This document shows, piece after piece, positions 19,257 to 28,529 of a stretch of 64,000 nucleotides of DNA. The stretch's first letter is position 1. The number at the start of each line of letters is the position of its first letter. Location: assembly GCA_963759235.1 (NCBI GenBank), contig CAVWYO010000010.1, forward strand, positions 298,250 through 362,249, read 5' to 3'. The position numbers and the translations under genes are program-made. Below the pieces are notes generated by a model, which saw nothing but the letters and a program-made list of their open reading frames with translations, did no database searches and was not told the DNA's origin. Source of the DNA: Bauldia sp963759235. GTDB lineage: Bacteria > Pseudomonadota > Alphaproteobacteria > Rhizobiales > Kaistiaceae.

Positions 19257-19576
19257 TTTCCGTCTCCTTGGTTTTGGGCGGCCTGCAACCGCCCGGTGAG
19301 CACGGTGTCGGTTCTAGGAGATCGGCTTCGAACCCAGGCTGAACCCGTCATTCAGCATCCGTTCACCGGCGCGCCGTGGCGGCGGGGCGGAACCGACATG
19401 CGCGGACGGAGCTCCGACGCCGTCACGAGGTTGGGGCCGGCGCGCTTCGTCTTTGGTGAAGGATGAGGGCGCGGGCAACGAGGCCCGCTCGCGGCTCAGT
19501 CAAGGGCGCAAGACATTTTCGCCCCACAGAGTTCTGGAGTCCCTTCAGCGTGAGGCGGCGTTCAGAGCGCGTCCCT
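19257..19576. other. 320-bp region carrying the curlin promoter and the 3' end of the acyl-CoA operon
   Basis: Between two minus-strand genes. It must contain the start of the curlin transcript and the end of the enoyl-CoA hydratase transcript. No convincing promoter hexamers or strong terminator hairpin with T-tract were found; no coding-like frame. Confidence 0.35.
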
Positions 19577-20371
19577 TCAGCCGGACGCATCCCACGCCGG
19601 CGCCCGCTTGTCGATGAACGCCTGCACCCCTTCGAGTGCCGCCTCGTCCATCATGTTGCAGGCCATCGCCTCGCCGGCGATCGCATAGGCCTCGGCGATG
19701 CCGGCCTCGATCTGGCGGTAGAACTGCTCCTTGCCGATGGCAACCGCCGCCCGCGGCTTGGCGATGATCTTCTCCACCAGCGCCTCCACCTCGGCATCGA
19801 GCGCATCGGGCGCCGCAACGCGGTTGACGAGGCCGCGGCTGCGCGCCTCCTCGGCGTCGATGAAATCGCCGGTGAGCAGCATCTCCATCGCCTGCTTTCT
19901 GAGGACGTTTCGCGACAAGGCGACGCCCGGCGTCGAACAGAACAGGCCGACATTGACGCCGCTCACGGCGAAGCGTGCCTCGGTCGAGGCGACGGCGAGA
20001 TCGCACATCGCGACGAGCTGGCAGCCGGCCGCCGTGGCGATGCCGTGCACCCGCGCAATCACCGGCACCGGCAGGTGCTGAATGGCGAGCATGGTCCGCG
20101 TGCAGCGGGCGAAGAGGGTCTCGTAGTAGCTGAGCGACGGCGTCGTCCGCATCTCCTTGAGATCGTGGCCGGCGCAGAAGGCCTTGCCCGCACCGGCGAT
20201 GACGACGACGCGCGCCGTCTCGTCCCGTGCTACCCGGTCGAGTTCGGCCTGCAGCGCCGCGAGCATCGCCTCGGAGAGGGCGTTGAACGACCGTGGGCGG
20301 TTCAGGGTGACCCGGATCGCACCACGATCATCGGGCTCGGAGAGAACCAGGGGCTCATCGATATCGAGCAT
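19577..20371 (-). CDS. enoyl-CoA hydratase/isomerase family protein
   Basis: A 264-residue crotonase-fold protein. The first oxyanion-hole segment is FCAGHDLKEM and the second is GIATAAGCQLVAMCDLAVAS; the second catalytic glutamate region (GVNVGLFCSTPGVAL) has no glutamate where hydratases usually carry one, so it may act as an isomerase, hydrolase or non-canonical member. The MLLTGDFIDAEEARSRGLVN helix pair is conserved. It resembles ECHDC3-type proteins. It follows the acyl-CoA synthetase gene by 18 bp, so both likely act on the same acyl-CoA. Confidence 0.88.
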   Translation of the reverse strand: MLDIDEPLVLSEPDDRGAIRVTLNRPRSFNALSEAMLAALQAELDRVARDETARVVVIAGAGKAFCAGHDLKEMRTTPSLSYYETLFARCTRTMLAIQHLPVPVIARVHGIATAAGCQLVAMCDLAVASTEARFAVSGVNVGLFCSTPGVALSRNVLRKQAMEMLLTGDFIDAEEARSRGLVNRVAAPDALDAEVEALVEKIIAKPRAAVAIGKEQFYRQIEAGIAEAYAIAGEAMACNMMDEAALEGVQAFIDKRAPAWDASG

Positions 20372-20389
20372 GGATAGGGCCTCCTCCGC

Positions 20390-22045
20390 TCAGACCTGCT
20401 CGATCGCGCTCGCCGACTTGGCGAGCTCGCGGAGCAGGAACTTCTGGATTTTGCCGGTCGCGGTTTTCGGGATCGTCTCGAAGCGCACCTCGTGCGGCAC
20501 CTTGTAGTGGGCGAGAAGGCGGCGACAATGCTCGATCAGCTCCTCGGCACTGGCCTCGGCGCCGGGCCGGAGCTCGACGAAGGCGAGCGGCGTCTCGCCC
20601 CATTTCTTGTCGGGCTTGGCGACCACCGCGCAGGCGAAGACGGCGGGATGCCGGTGAAGAGCGTCCTCGACCTCGAGCGAGGAGATGTTCTCGCCGCCGG
20701 AGATGATGATGTCCTTGCTGCGGTCCTTGATCTTCACGTAGTTGTCGCTCTCCATCACCGCGAGATCGCCGGTGTGGAACCAGCCGCCTCGGAAGGCGGC
20801 CTCGGTCGCCGGCCGGTTCTTCAGGTAGCCCTTCATGGTGATGTTGCCGCGAAACATGATCTCGCCCATGGTCTCGCCGTCGGCGGCGACCTCCGCCATG
20901 GTCCCGGGGTCGCGAACCGTCATGCCTTCCTGGAGGACATAGCGCGTTCCCTGGCGGCCGTTGAGGCGGACCTGGTCCGCCAGCGGCTGGTTCTCCCAGG
21001 ACGGCCGCTTGACGCAAACCGAAGCCGGCCCGTAGACCTCGGTCAGGCCATAGATGTGGGTCACTTCGAAGCCGATCCGCGCCATCCCCTCGATCATCGC
21101 CGCCGACGGCGCGGCGGCAGCGACCATGCCGCGGACGCGGTGGCCGATCCCCTCCCGCAATTTCGGGTCGGCGTCGACGACGAGGCTGTGCACGATCGGC
21201 GCGCCGCAATAGTGGTCGACCTTGTGGTCGCGGATCGCCGCGAGGATCGCCGCGGCGTCGACGCGGCGGAGACAAACCTGGGTGCCGCCGAGCATGGCCA
21301 CCGTCCACGGAAAGCACCAGCCGTTGCAGTGGAACATCGGCAAGGTCCACAGATAGACCGGGAAGTGCGGCATGGTCCACGTGACGGCATTGCAGACGGC
21401 GTTCAGGTAGGCGCCGCGATGGCTGGTCACTACGCCCTTCGGGTCGCCCGTCGTCCCCGAAGTGTAGCTGACCGCGATCGCGTCCCACTCGTCCTGCGGA
21501 CCTTCAAGCCGGTCAAGCGGCCGGTGCGCGGCGATGAGCGCCTCGTATTCGTGGGTGCCGACTTGGTCGCCCGGCCCGGCATATTCGCCGTCGCACACGT
21601 CGATGACGACCGGCGTCCGTCCGTGCTCGCGTTTGAGGACTTGAAGCGCCTCGCGGATGACCGGCGAGAATTCCCGGTCGGTGATCAGCACCGCCGCCTC
21701 GCAATGGTTCATCTGCAAGGCGAGGAGCGCCGCATCGAGCCGGGTGTTCAGCGCGTTCAGCACCGCGCCGAGCGCCGGGACCGCGTAGTGGGCCTCGATC
21801 ATCTCCGGCGTGTTCGACAGCATGGCGCTGACGGTGCCGCCGCGGCCGATGCCGAGGGCGCGAAGCGCCGCCGCAAGGCGCGCCGAGCGGTCGCGCGTCG
21901 CGGCCCAGTCGTATCGGCGGGCGCCGTGGATCACGGCGGTAAGGTCGCCGAACACTTCGGCGCTGCGCTCGACGAAGCTCACCGGCGACAGCGGCACGTA
22001 GTTGGCGGCGTTCCGCTCAAGTCCCTGGTCGAAAATGCCGGTCAT
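20390..22045 (-). CDS. acyl-CoA synthetase (AMP-forming)
   Basis: A 551-residue ANL-superfamily enzyme that activates a carboxylic acid to the acyl-CoA with ATP. Motifs in order: YTSGTTGDPKGVV (P-loop), YGLTEVYGP, GWFHTGDLA, IKDRSKDIIISGGENISSLE and the C-terminal catalytic lysine in PKTATGKIQKF. It belongs to the fatty-acid/medium-chain acyl-CoA ligase group; the DmdB-like subgroup has the same length. GGGAGGAACGACC precedes the ATG at 22045. It forms an operon with the downstream enoyl-CoA hydratase family gene. Confidence 0.93.
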   Translation of the reverse strand: MTGIFDQGLERNAANYVPLSPVSFVERSAEVFGDLTAVIHGARRYDWAATRDRSARLAAALRALGIGRGGTVSAMLSNTPEMIEAHYAVPALGAVLNALNTRLDAALLALQMNHCEAAVLITDREFSPVIREALQVLKREHGRTPVVIDVCDGEYAGPGDQVGTHEYEALIAAHRPLDRLEGPQDEWDAIAVSYTSGTTGDPKGVVTSHRGAYLNAVCNAVTWTMPHFPVYLWTLPMFHCNGWCFPWTVAMLGGTQVCLRRVDAAAILAAIRDHKVDHYCGAPIVHSLVVDADPKLREGIGHRVRGMVAAAAPSAAMIEGMARIGFEVTHIYGLTEVYGPASVCVKRPSWENQPLADQVRLNGRQGTRYVLQEGMTVRDPGTMAEVAADGETMGEIMFRGNITMKGYLKNRPATEAAFRGGWFHTGDLAVMESDNYVKIKDRSKDIIISGGENISSLEVEDALHRHPAVFACAVVAKPDKKWGETPLAFVELRPGAEASAEELIEHCRRLLAHYKVPHEVRFETIPKTATGKIQKFLLRELAKSASAIEQV

Positions 22046-22252
22046 GGTCGTTCCTCCCTCCCCCCGCAATACAGCCGACGCCACCGTCTCACAACCGGAA
22101 GCATCGCCGCGGGGTCGAGGCCGTGAGGCGCGGGCTTTGCCCGCAATAGTCCGATGCCGCTACTGCTCGTTCCCAAGCGATTGCGGTTGGGGCCGTCGGG
22201 AGGGCGAATCACAGCGGTGGCGACCAGGACCCGACCGCACCCGGCCCGCCGC

Positions 22253-23011
22253 CTATCGCTGGAGCCGTTCCCGCAGATCCTTGAGAAAAGGGATGTTGGC
22301 GTACTGGTCGGGCTGGACGCGCTCCCAGTCGACGCCTTTCGGCTGGCCATAGGCGGTCCGCGTCTCGATCAGCTCCCGCTCGGTCGCGATCCAGTGAAGC
22401 GCCGAGTCGTGCGGCATCATCGGCAGGCGCGCATCGTCGACCACCTGGCTCGAATGGACCGTGGTGGCGATTTCGGTCTCCGGGCCGACCTTGCCAAGCT
22501 CACGGAAGATGCCGAGTTCGAGATCGGCAAAGCCGCCGCCCTTGCCGGTGCGGCCGCCGGCGCCGGTGACGGCGACGCAGCCGACGACGACGAAATCGAG
22601 CTGCTCCATCTCCTCGAAGTCGACAGGCCGGCCGCATTCGACGAAGCTTTGCGGCGTCACCGCGGTCTCGAAGTCGATTCCCCTATCGGCGAGCTCGGCC
22701 GGATCGAGACGGACGAAGGGGAAGCCCTCGGTCAATTCCGGCACCGGCGTGTAGAGGATCTTGCCTTCGTAGAGGGCGCGCAACCGAACCGGGATCTGCG
22801 GCGGATCGGGGTTGCATTTGACCACCCGCGCCGACTGCCAGGCGGGCACCCGCGCCAGGTGCCACGCAGCCAGATCGGCACCGACGAAATTCGGGATGCG
22901 GCTCGCCACCGGACCGACATTGACGCCGGTCGTCTCCAGATTGCCCCAGATGTCGGCGCGGAGCGTATCCTTGTCCGCGTTCCGGCCCACCCACCGTGCG
23001 TCGCCGCTCAT
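22253..23011 (-). CDS. 5-formyltetrahydrofolate cyclo-ligase family protein
   Basis: A 252-residue protein with the MTHFS-type ATP and folate site pattern: VGCVAVTGAGGRTGKGGGFAD matches the family's G-x-R-x-G-x-G-x-G-[YF]-x-D. A second conserved stretch is VRLRALYEGKILYTPVPEL. True MTHFS proteins are shorter (about 190 residues); this longer type is annotated in the family but its substrate is less certain. GGAGGGAACGAC precedes the ATG at 23011, which overlaps the stop of the upstream amidase remnant by 4 bp, so it was once translationally coupled to an intact amidase. Confidence 0.82.
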   Translation of the reverse strand: MSGDARWVGRNADKDTLRADIWGNLETTGVNVGPVASRIPNFVGADLAAWHLARVPAWQSARVVKCNPDPPQIPVRLRALYEGKILYTPVPELTEGFPFVRLDPAELADRGIDFETAVTPQSFVECGRPVDFEEMEQLDFVVVGCVAVTGAGGRTGKGGGFADLELGIFRELGKVGPETEIATTVHSSQVVDDARLPMMPHDSALHWIATERELIETRTAYGQPKGVDWERVQPDQYANIPFLKDLRERLQR

Positions 23012-23290
23012 GTCGTTCCCTCCGTGCCGCCGGCGACGGGAGCTCTCACCGCGCCCGTCACCCCCAGATACCGCGCCGCCCGAAGCGCCGGATCCTCGCG
23101 CCACGCCGGCGCGGTTACCTGTACCCCGATCGGTAGGTCGGCGCCATCGAGCCATGCGGGAACCGCGACCACCGGCAGGCCGACAAAGCTGATCGGCTGA
23201 CCTCGGCCGCCGCGGAAACCGCGGGGTTTCCGCATCTGAGCGAGGTCGGCGGCCATGACCGGTGACGACCAGTTGCCCGCCGACGGCGCG
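23008..23290 (-). pseudogene. C-terminal remnant of an amidase-signature enzyme
   Basis: The frame reads PSAGNWSSPVMAADLAQMRK, then FVGLPVVAVPAW and LPIGVQVTAPAWREDPALRA to a TGA at 23008, which is the recognisable C-terminal end of amidases (GatA/AtzE-like). There is an in-frame stop upstream and no sign of the catalytic Ser-Ser-Lys region; the neighbouring oxygenase gene begins about 35 bp away. The remnant still overlaps the next gene by an ATGA, a scar of a former operon. Confidence 0.7.
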
Positions 23291-23324
23291 ACGGGTGATC
23301 ATTTTGTAGGCACGCGCTCGCCGC

Positions 23325-24302
23325 CTAAGAATCGGGCGCAGCGTTCTTGGGAGCCTTGAGGAAGTCGTAGGTGCGGGCGAGCCGATCCATCAGATAGGCC
23401 GCTCCCGCGATGGGCTCGTACCGCGCCGGGCGCCGGGCGGAGACGCAACTTGGCAGGCAGGCGATATCCGCGTCGGGATTGGGGTCGAGGAAAAAGGCGA
23501 CCGAGTAGCGGTCGCCGCCGCGATTGATCACCCGGTGGGGCGTGGAGACGTAAACGTCGTTGGTCCATCGCATCAGGCAATCGCCGATGTTGCAGACGAA
23601 GGCGCCCGGCATCGGCGGGACCATGATCCAGTCGCCGTTTCGCTTCTGGACCTCCAGCCCGCCGACATTGTCGGTGAGAAGCAATGTCAGGTCGCCATAG
23701 TCGGTATGGGTGCCGGCGCCGATCTGCCCGGCGGCCGCGTCGGCACGCTGCGGCGGATAATGCAGGAGCCGCAGCGTCGCCATCGGCTGGTCGAGCTTGT
23801 CCTCGAAGAAGTCGGCCTTGAGGCCGAGGTCAAGGGCGATGCCGCGATGGAGCTTGCGGCCGACCGACCAGACGGCATCGAAATAGGTGAGCATGGTGTC
23901 CTGCCAGCCCGGCAGATCCGGCCAGAGATTGACGCCACGGAACGGTTCGCCGGCGACGACGCGGGGATCATCGGCGGCGAGGTCGAGGCCGATGTTGAAG
24001 GCTTCCTTGAGATCGGCCGGCTTGGTGGGGTCGAGGCTCTCGCCCTTCATCGCCACATAGCCGCGATTGTGGGGGGAACGGCGGATCGACTGCTTGGCCT
24101 TTTCCTTCTCCGGGAGGGAGAAGAAAAGTGCAGCTTCGCCAAAGACTTCGTCGATGAGCGTGGTCGGGACGCGATGGCCGGTGACGAAGAAGAAGCCGAC
24201 CTGGCGCGCCGCCTTGCCGATGTCGCGGGCGATGCGGGTGTCGGCGCCCGGGCCGCCGGCGATGTCGACGATCGGCAGTGAATCGGCTGAGACGGCGGTC
24301 AT
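23325..24302 (-). CDS. 2-oxoglutarate/Fe(II)-dependent dioxygenase, isopenicillin N synthase family
   Basis: A 325-residue non-haem iron oxygenase. The DIOX_N region begins at LPIVDIAGG; the iron-binding facial triad is His199 and Asp201 in THTDYGDLTLL and the distal His in STPHRVINR, and the 2-oxoglutarate arginine is in the following GDRYSVAFFLDPN. The substrate is unknown; relatives act on amino-acid derivatives, purines or plant-hormone-like compounds. ATG at 24302 is supported by start of conserved sequence. It is divergent from the LAL regulator gene, which is a plausible controller, and was followed by an amidase now reduced to a remnant. Confidence 0.9.
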   Translation of the reverse strand: MTAVSADSLPIVDIAGGPGADTRIARDIGKAARQVGFFFVTGHRVPTTLIDEVFGEAALFFSLPEKEKAKQSIRRSPHNRGYVAMKGESLDPTKPADLKEAFNIGLDLAADDPRVVAGEPFRGVNLWPDLPGWQDTMLTYFDAVWSVGRKLHRGIALDLGLKADFFEDKLDQPMATLRLLHYPPQRADAAAGQIGAGTHTDYGDLTLLLTDNVGGLEVQKRNGDWIMVPPMPGAFVCNIGDCLMRWTNDVYVSTPHRVINRGGDRYSVAFFLDPNPDADIACLPSCVSARRPARYEPIAGAAYLMDRLARTYDFLKAPKNAAPDS

Positions 24303-24513
24303 GACGAATGGAATCCCCTTGCGACGGCTACGGGACAGCGCCATCCACGAACCGTGCCAGCGGCCCATGGAATGCGCGCCGGTTTGTCTTCCGGCGGAAG
24401 CGGGCTAGCATGATTCCGGCCCCCGGACGGCCGCGGACGGGCGGCGGGCGATGCGCGGGCGGTCGCGGGCGGCACCGGAATCACGCCGCGACAGTGACGG
24501 GAGCAGGCGTTTC
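24303..24513. promoter_or_regulatory. divergent promoter region between the 2OG oxygenase and the LAL regulator
   Basis: The 211 bp between the two divergent starts must hold both promoters and is the obvious place for regulator binding. I could not identify an operator or clear hexamers. Confidence 0.45.
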
Positions 24514-27201
24514 ATGGCGGAAGCCCGCTGGCTCATCGAAACCAAATTCAGCCCGACCGCGCGCGGTCGTCACCAGATCGAGCGCGGCCGCATCCTCGAC
24601 CAGCTGACCGCCGGCGAGCACCGGCTGATCGTCATCCAGGCGGCGGCCGGATTCGGCAAGAGCACCATCCTCGGCCAGTGGGCCGCCCGGCTCGCCGAGG
24701 CGGGCACCGCGGTCGCCTGGCTCAACCTCGACGAGGACGACCGCCAGATCGACCAGTTCGTCGCCTATCTGGTCGAAGCGCTCCGCCGGGCGCTCGCCGG
24801 GGTGTCGGCCGACGGCGCGGCGATGCTGGCAAGCTATGCCGGGCTGCCGGCCAAGGCGGCGCTTGCCGCGGTCACCCACGAACTGGAACGGCAGCAACGG
24901 CCCCTGGCGCTCGTCCTCGACGACTACCACCGCGCCGAGAGCGAGGCGACCGACGCGGTGATGCGCGCCCTCCTCGACCGCCTGCCGGGAATGGTGCGCG
25001 TGGCGGTGGCCAGCCGCTCGCCGCCGCGCCTCGGCCTGGCCCGGCTCAAGGCGGAAGGCCGCGCGACCATGCTCCTCGACCGCGACCTCCGCTTCACCGA
25101 CGACGAGACGAGCCTCTTCCTCGCCGCCGAGATGCCGAAGCTCGACCACAAGGACTGGGTGCGCTTCTCGGCGCGGGCGGAAGGCTGGCCGGTGGCGCTG
25201 CAATTCGCCCGCATGTGGCTCGACGAAGGCGGCAGCCTGTCGGCGCTCAGCGCCGCCTCGGAAGCGAACGACCTCGGCTCGTACCTGTCGGAGCAGGTGT
25301 TCGGCACGCTGACCCCCGACCAGCAGACGTTCCTGCTCTCGACCAGCCCGCTCGAAAGCGTCTCCGAAGGCGTCGCCGAGGCGGTCGGCGTGGCGAAGGC
25401 GGCGACGCTGGTGCCGGAGCTGGCGCGCTCGGCGCTGCCGGTCGTCATCCTGTCGCCGGCGCCGCTTCGCTTCCGCTACCACCACCTCTTCCAGGATTTC
25501 CTGATGTCGCGGGCGCGGGCGGCGGGCATCGATCTCGACGCCGTCCACCGCAAGGCGGCGGGCTGGTTCGCGGCGACCGGCGACCTCGCCGCGGCCGTCC
25601 GCCACGCGCTCGCCGGCGGCGACCCGGAGACCGCCGCGGCGATCCTCGAGGAGGCCGGCGGCTGGCAGCTCGTCTATCGCGGCCAGGGCCATCTCGGTGC
25701 GATGCTCCGTGCGGTTCATCGCGCGCTCGACCCGGACAAGACGCCGCCGCGGCTCCTCCTCGGCGCCGAGGTGGTGGCGGCGAAGAGCGGCGACCTTGCC
25801 GCGGCCGGCGCGCTCAACAACGAGATCGCGGCGCGCGGCCTCGACAGGCGCGCCGACCTCGCCGACGAGATCCGCGTCATCGACGCGCTGATCAAGCTCT
25901 ACCGCGACGAGCCGCTGCCGGAGGCCGACCTCGACCACCTGATGGAACTGGTCGGCCGGATGGGCGACGAGGAGCCGATGACGCGGGCGCTCGCCACCAA
26001 CCTCGCGGCCTTCTTCACGCTACAGAAGGGGAGCTTCCCGAAAGCCAAGCGCTACGCGGAGCGCGCCATCCGCCACTTCCACGCCGCCGACGCCCTGTTC
26101 GGCGAGATCCACCTCTACGCCCATATCGGCCAGGCGGAGCTGGCGACCGGCAACCTCACCGCCGCGGCGGCCGCCTACCGGACGATGCGCGAACTATGCC
26201 GGCGCTGGCTCGGCGAGGGCAGCGACCTCGAGGCGATCGCCGCCATCCTCGAAGCCGAGGAACGCTACGAGGCGGACGACCGCGCCCGGGCGCGGCGCCT
26301 GGTCGAGCAGGGGCTCGGCCGCATCGAGGAGGCCGACGGCTGGTTCGACATCTTTGCCGCCGGCTACCTCACCGCCATCCGGCTGGAGCTTGCCGACCAC
26401 GGCCCGGCGGCGGCCTTCGCGGCGATCGAGCGCGGCCACACCACGGCCGAGCGCCGCGCCATGGGGCGGCTCGCGGCGCTGCTTACCGAGGAATCGATCC
26501 GGGTCGCGACCATCGCCGACGACAGCGAACGGGCGCTCCGCACCTGCCGCGAGGCCGGCCTGTCGCTTAATCCCGGCGACGCGGGCGCACTGCCGGCGCC
26601 GCTCTCGTCGCTGCGCGGCGACGGGCGGGCGCTGATCGCGGCGCGGCTCCTCATCCGGCTCGGCCGGCCGGAGGAGGCCGACTTTTACCTCCAGGCGGCC
26701 GAGCGCCAGGCCCAGAAGGTCGGGACGCCGCTTACCCGGCGGATCACGGCGCGGGCGCTCCGCGCCATCGCCGAAGAGCGGCGCGGGCGGCGCGACCAAG
26801 CGCTCGCCGCGCTGACCGTCGCGACCGGGCTCGCCGGGTCGGAGCCGTTTGTCCGCACCCTGCTCGACGAGGGCGAGGACCTCAGGGAGCTTGCCGCCGC
26901 CTTCGCCAGCGACGCCGCGGTCGACCCGCCGCTCCGCCAGCGCTTCCGCCGGCTGGTCCAGCCCGAGGCGGCGGCGGAGCGTAGCTCAGGCGACAGCGCG
27001 GCGGATTTCGGCCTGTCGGCGCGCGAGCGGCAGATCCTCGACCTTCTCGCCGAGGGGCTCTCCAACAAGGAGATCGCCCGGCGGATCGCCCGCGACCCGA
27101 ACACGGTGAAGTATCACCTGAAAAACCTGTTCGCCAAGCTGGCGGTCGAGCGCCGCGGCCGCGCCGTTGTGCGGGCGAGGCACATCGGGTTGATTGGGTA
27201 G
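24514..27201 (+). CDS. LuxR-family ATP-binding transcriptional regulator (LAL/MalT-like)
   Basis: An 895-residue regulator of the large ATP-binding LuxR type. The STAND/NTPase module has Walker A in AAAGFGKST (residues 44-51) and Walker B in LALVLDDYH; the long middle region is helical, TPR-like (about residues 350-800); the last 65 residues are a LuxR helix-turn-helix (LSARERQILDLLAEGLSNKE, then NTVKYHLKNLFAKL). Such proteins are switched on by a small inducer plus ATP. The ATG at 24514 follows GGGAGCAGG. It is divergent from the oxygenase group and may control it; that is inferred from position only. Confidence 0.93.
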   Translation: MAEARWLIETKFSPTARGRHQIERGRILDQLTAGEHRLIVIQAAAGFGKSTILGQWAARLAEAGTAVAWLNLDEDDRQIDQFVAYLVEALRRALAGVSADGAAMLASYAGLPAKAALAAVTHELERQQRPLALVLDDYHRAESEATDAVMRALLDRLPGMVRVAVASRSPPRLGLARLKAEGRATMLLDRDLRFTDDETSLFLAAEMPKLDHKDWVRFSARAEGWPVALQFARMWLDEGGSLSALSAASEANDLGSYLSEQVFGTLTPDQQTFLLSTSPLESVSEGVAEAVGVAKAATLVPELARSALPVVILSPAPLRFRYHHLFQDFLMSRARAAGIDLDAVHRKAAGWFAATGDLAAAVRHALAGGDPETAAAILEEAGGWQLVYRGQGHLGAMLRAVHRALDPDKTPPRLLLGAEVVAAKSGDLAAAGALNNEIAARGLDRRADLADEIRVIDALIKLYRDEPLPEADLDHLMELVGRMGDEEPMTRALATNLAAFFTLQKGSFPKAKRYAERAIRHFHAADALFGEIHLYAHIGQAELATGNLTAAAAAYRTMRELCRRWLGEGSDLEAIAAILEAEERYEADDRARARRLVEQGLGRIEEADGWFDIFAAGYLTAIRLELADHGPAAAFAAIERGHTTAERRAMGRLAALLTEESIRVATIADDSERALRTCREAGLSLNPGDAGALPAPLSSLRGDGRALIAARLLIRLGRPEEADFYLQAAERQAQKVGTPLTRRITARALRAIAEERRGRRDQALAALTVATGLAGSEPFVRTLLDEGEDLRELAAAFASDAAVDPPLRQRFRRLVQPEAAAERSSGDSAADFGLSARERQILDLLAEGLSNKEIARRIARDPNTVKYHLKNLFAKLAVERRGRAVVRARHIGLIG

Positions 27202-28529
27202 GGTTGGCGGGAGTTGGGGCGGGGTTCGCCTTGCTAGCACCCCGGCTTTTGCCCGCCAGAAGGGGACGTTCGCCGGCGAAATCGCTGTGGCGGAGGCTGG
27301 GCAGCTGATCGCGAATTGGCGAGGATACATGTAATTGGTGTTGAGAACAAAATAGGAACGTGCAATATTTCCATACATTGTCGATTGCTTCAGAGGTCTG
27401 AGATGCCCCGCGGATGACCGTCGATCCCCATAGGACCTACGAGATTCGCTGCCCGGTGTACGGATTTGTGACGCTCAATGATCTCGAGTGGCAGATCATC
27501 TCGCAGCCAGCGTTCCAGCGCCTGAGGCGTATCCGACAGCTTGGCTGGACCGACCAGGTTTTCCCGGGTGCCATGCATACACGCTTCGAGCATTCGCTGG
27601 GTGTGATGCACATGGCGACGATGCTCTATGATGGCATTGTCGCGCGATCGAGCGACATTCTTCGGTCCGAGTTCGGCTATAACGACACGGGTTTCGGTCG
27701 ACATCGCCAGTTGGTCCGCTTGGCGACCCTGCTTCACGATGTCGGCCACGCGCCGTTCTCGCATGCGGCGGAGGAACTCCTGCCTGTCCGCGACCGCGTG
27801 ACGGGGGAGCGCTATCGGCATGAGCAATACTCTGCGGAGATCGTCCACCACCATTTCGGCGATGTTATCAAGAACCATCCGCTCAACAGGAGCAATTGGG
27901 AGCTGTCGGCGCAAGGCGTCGCCAACCTTCTCGAAGGCAAGCCGGAGGCGGGCGATGCTTTGTTCTGGCGGGACCTGATCGACGGCCAGCTTGACGCCGA
28001 TCGAATGGATTATCTCCTCCGCGACTCCCTACATTGTGGCGTCAGCTATGGGCGCTACGATTGGAACCGCTTGGTCCACACGATTGTCGCAATGCCTGGA
28101 GGAGAAGAGGGCGGCCCACGGATCGGGGTGACGGAAGGCGGTTGGCATGCTGCGGAAGGCCTGATCGTCGCCCGCTATTTCATGTTCACCCAAGTCTATT
28201 TTCACAAGACGCGCGTCATTTACGACTACCATCTCCAGAGAGCGCTAGCTGAGCTTTTGCCTGGCGGTCAGTTTCCAGTGCCCTCGGGCAAAGGCCTTGA
28301 TCGGTATATTGAATGGGACGACTGGCGTGTCCTTGGCCTGCTCGGGCGCGGCAAAGGCGGCGAAGACGGCAGACGGCTGGCAAGGCGCAACCATTTCCGT
28401 GAAATCAGACACACGTCTGAGCGACCGTTGCCGGAGGAGTTGAAGCGCCTCGAAGGGTGGCGAGACGCCCTTGGCGATCTTCTGGCGGCGGAAATGCGGG
28501 CAGAGAAATCCTGGTACAAGGTGGGAGGG

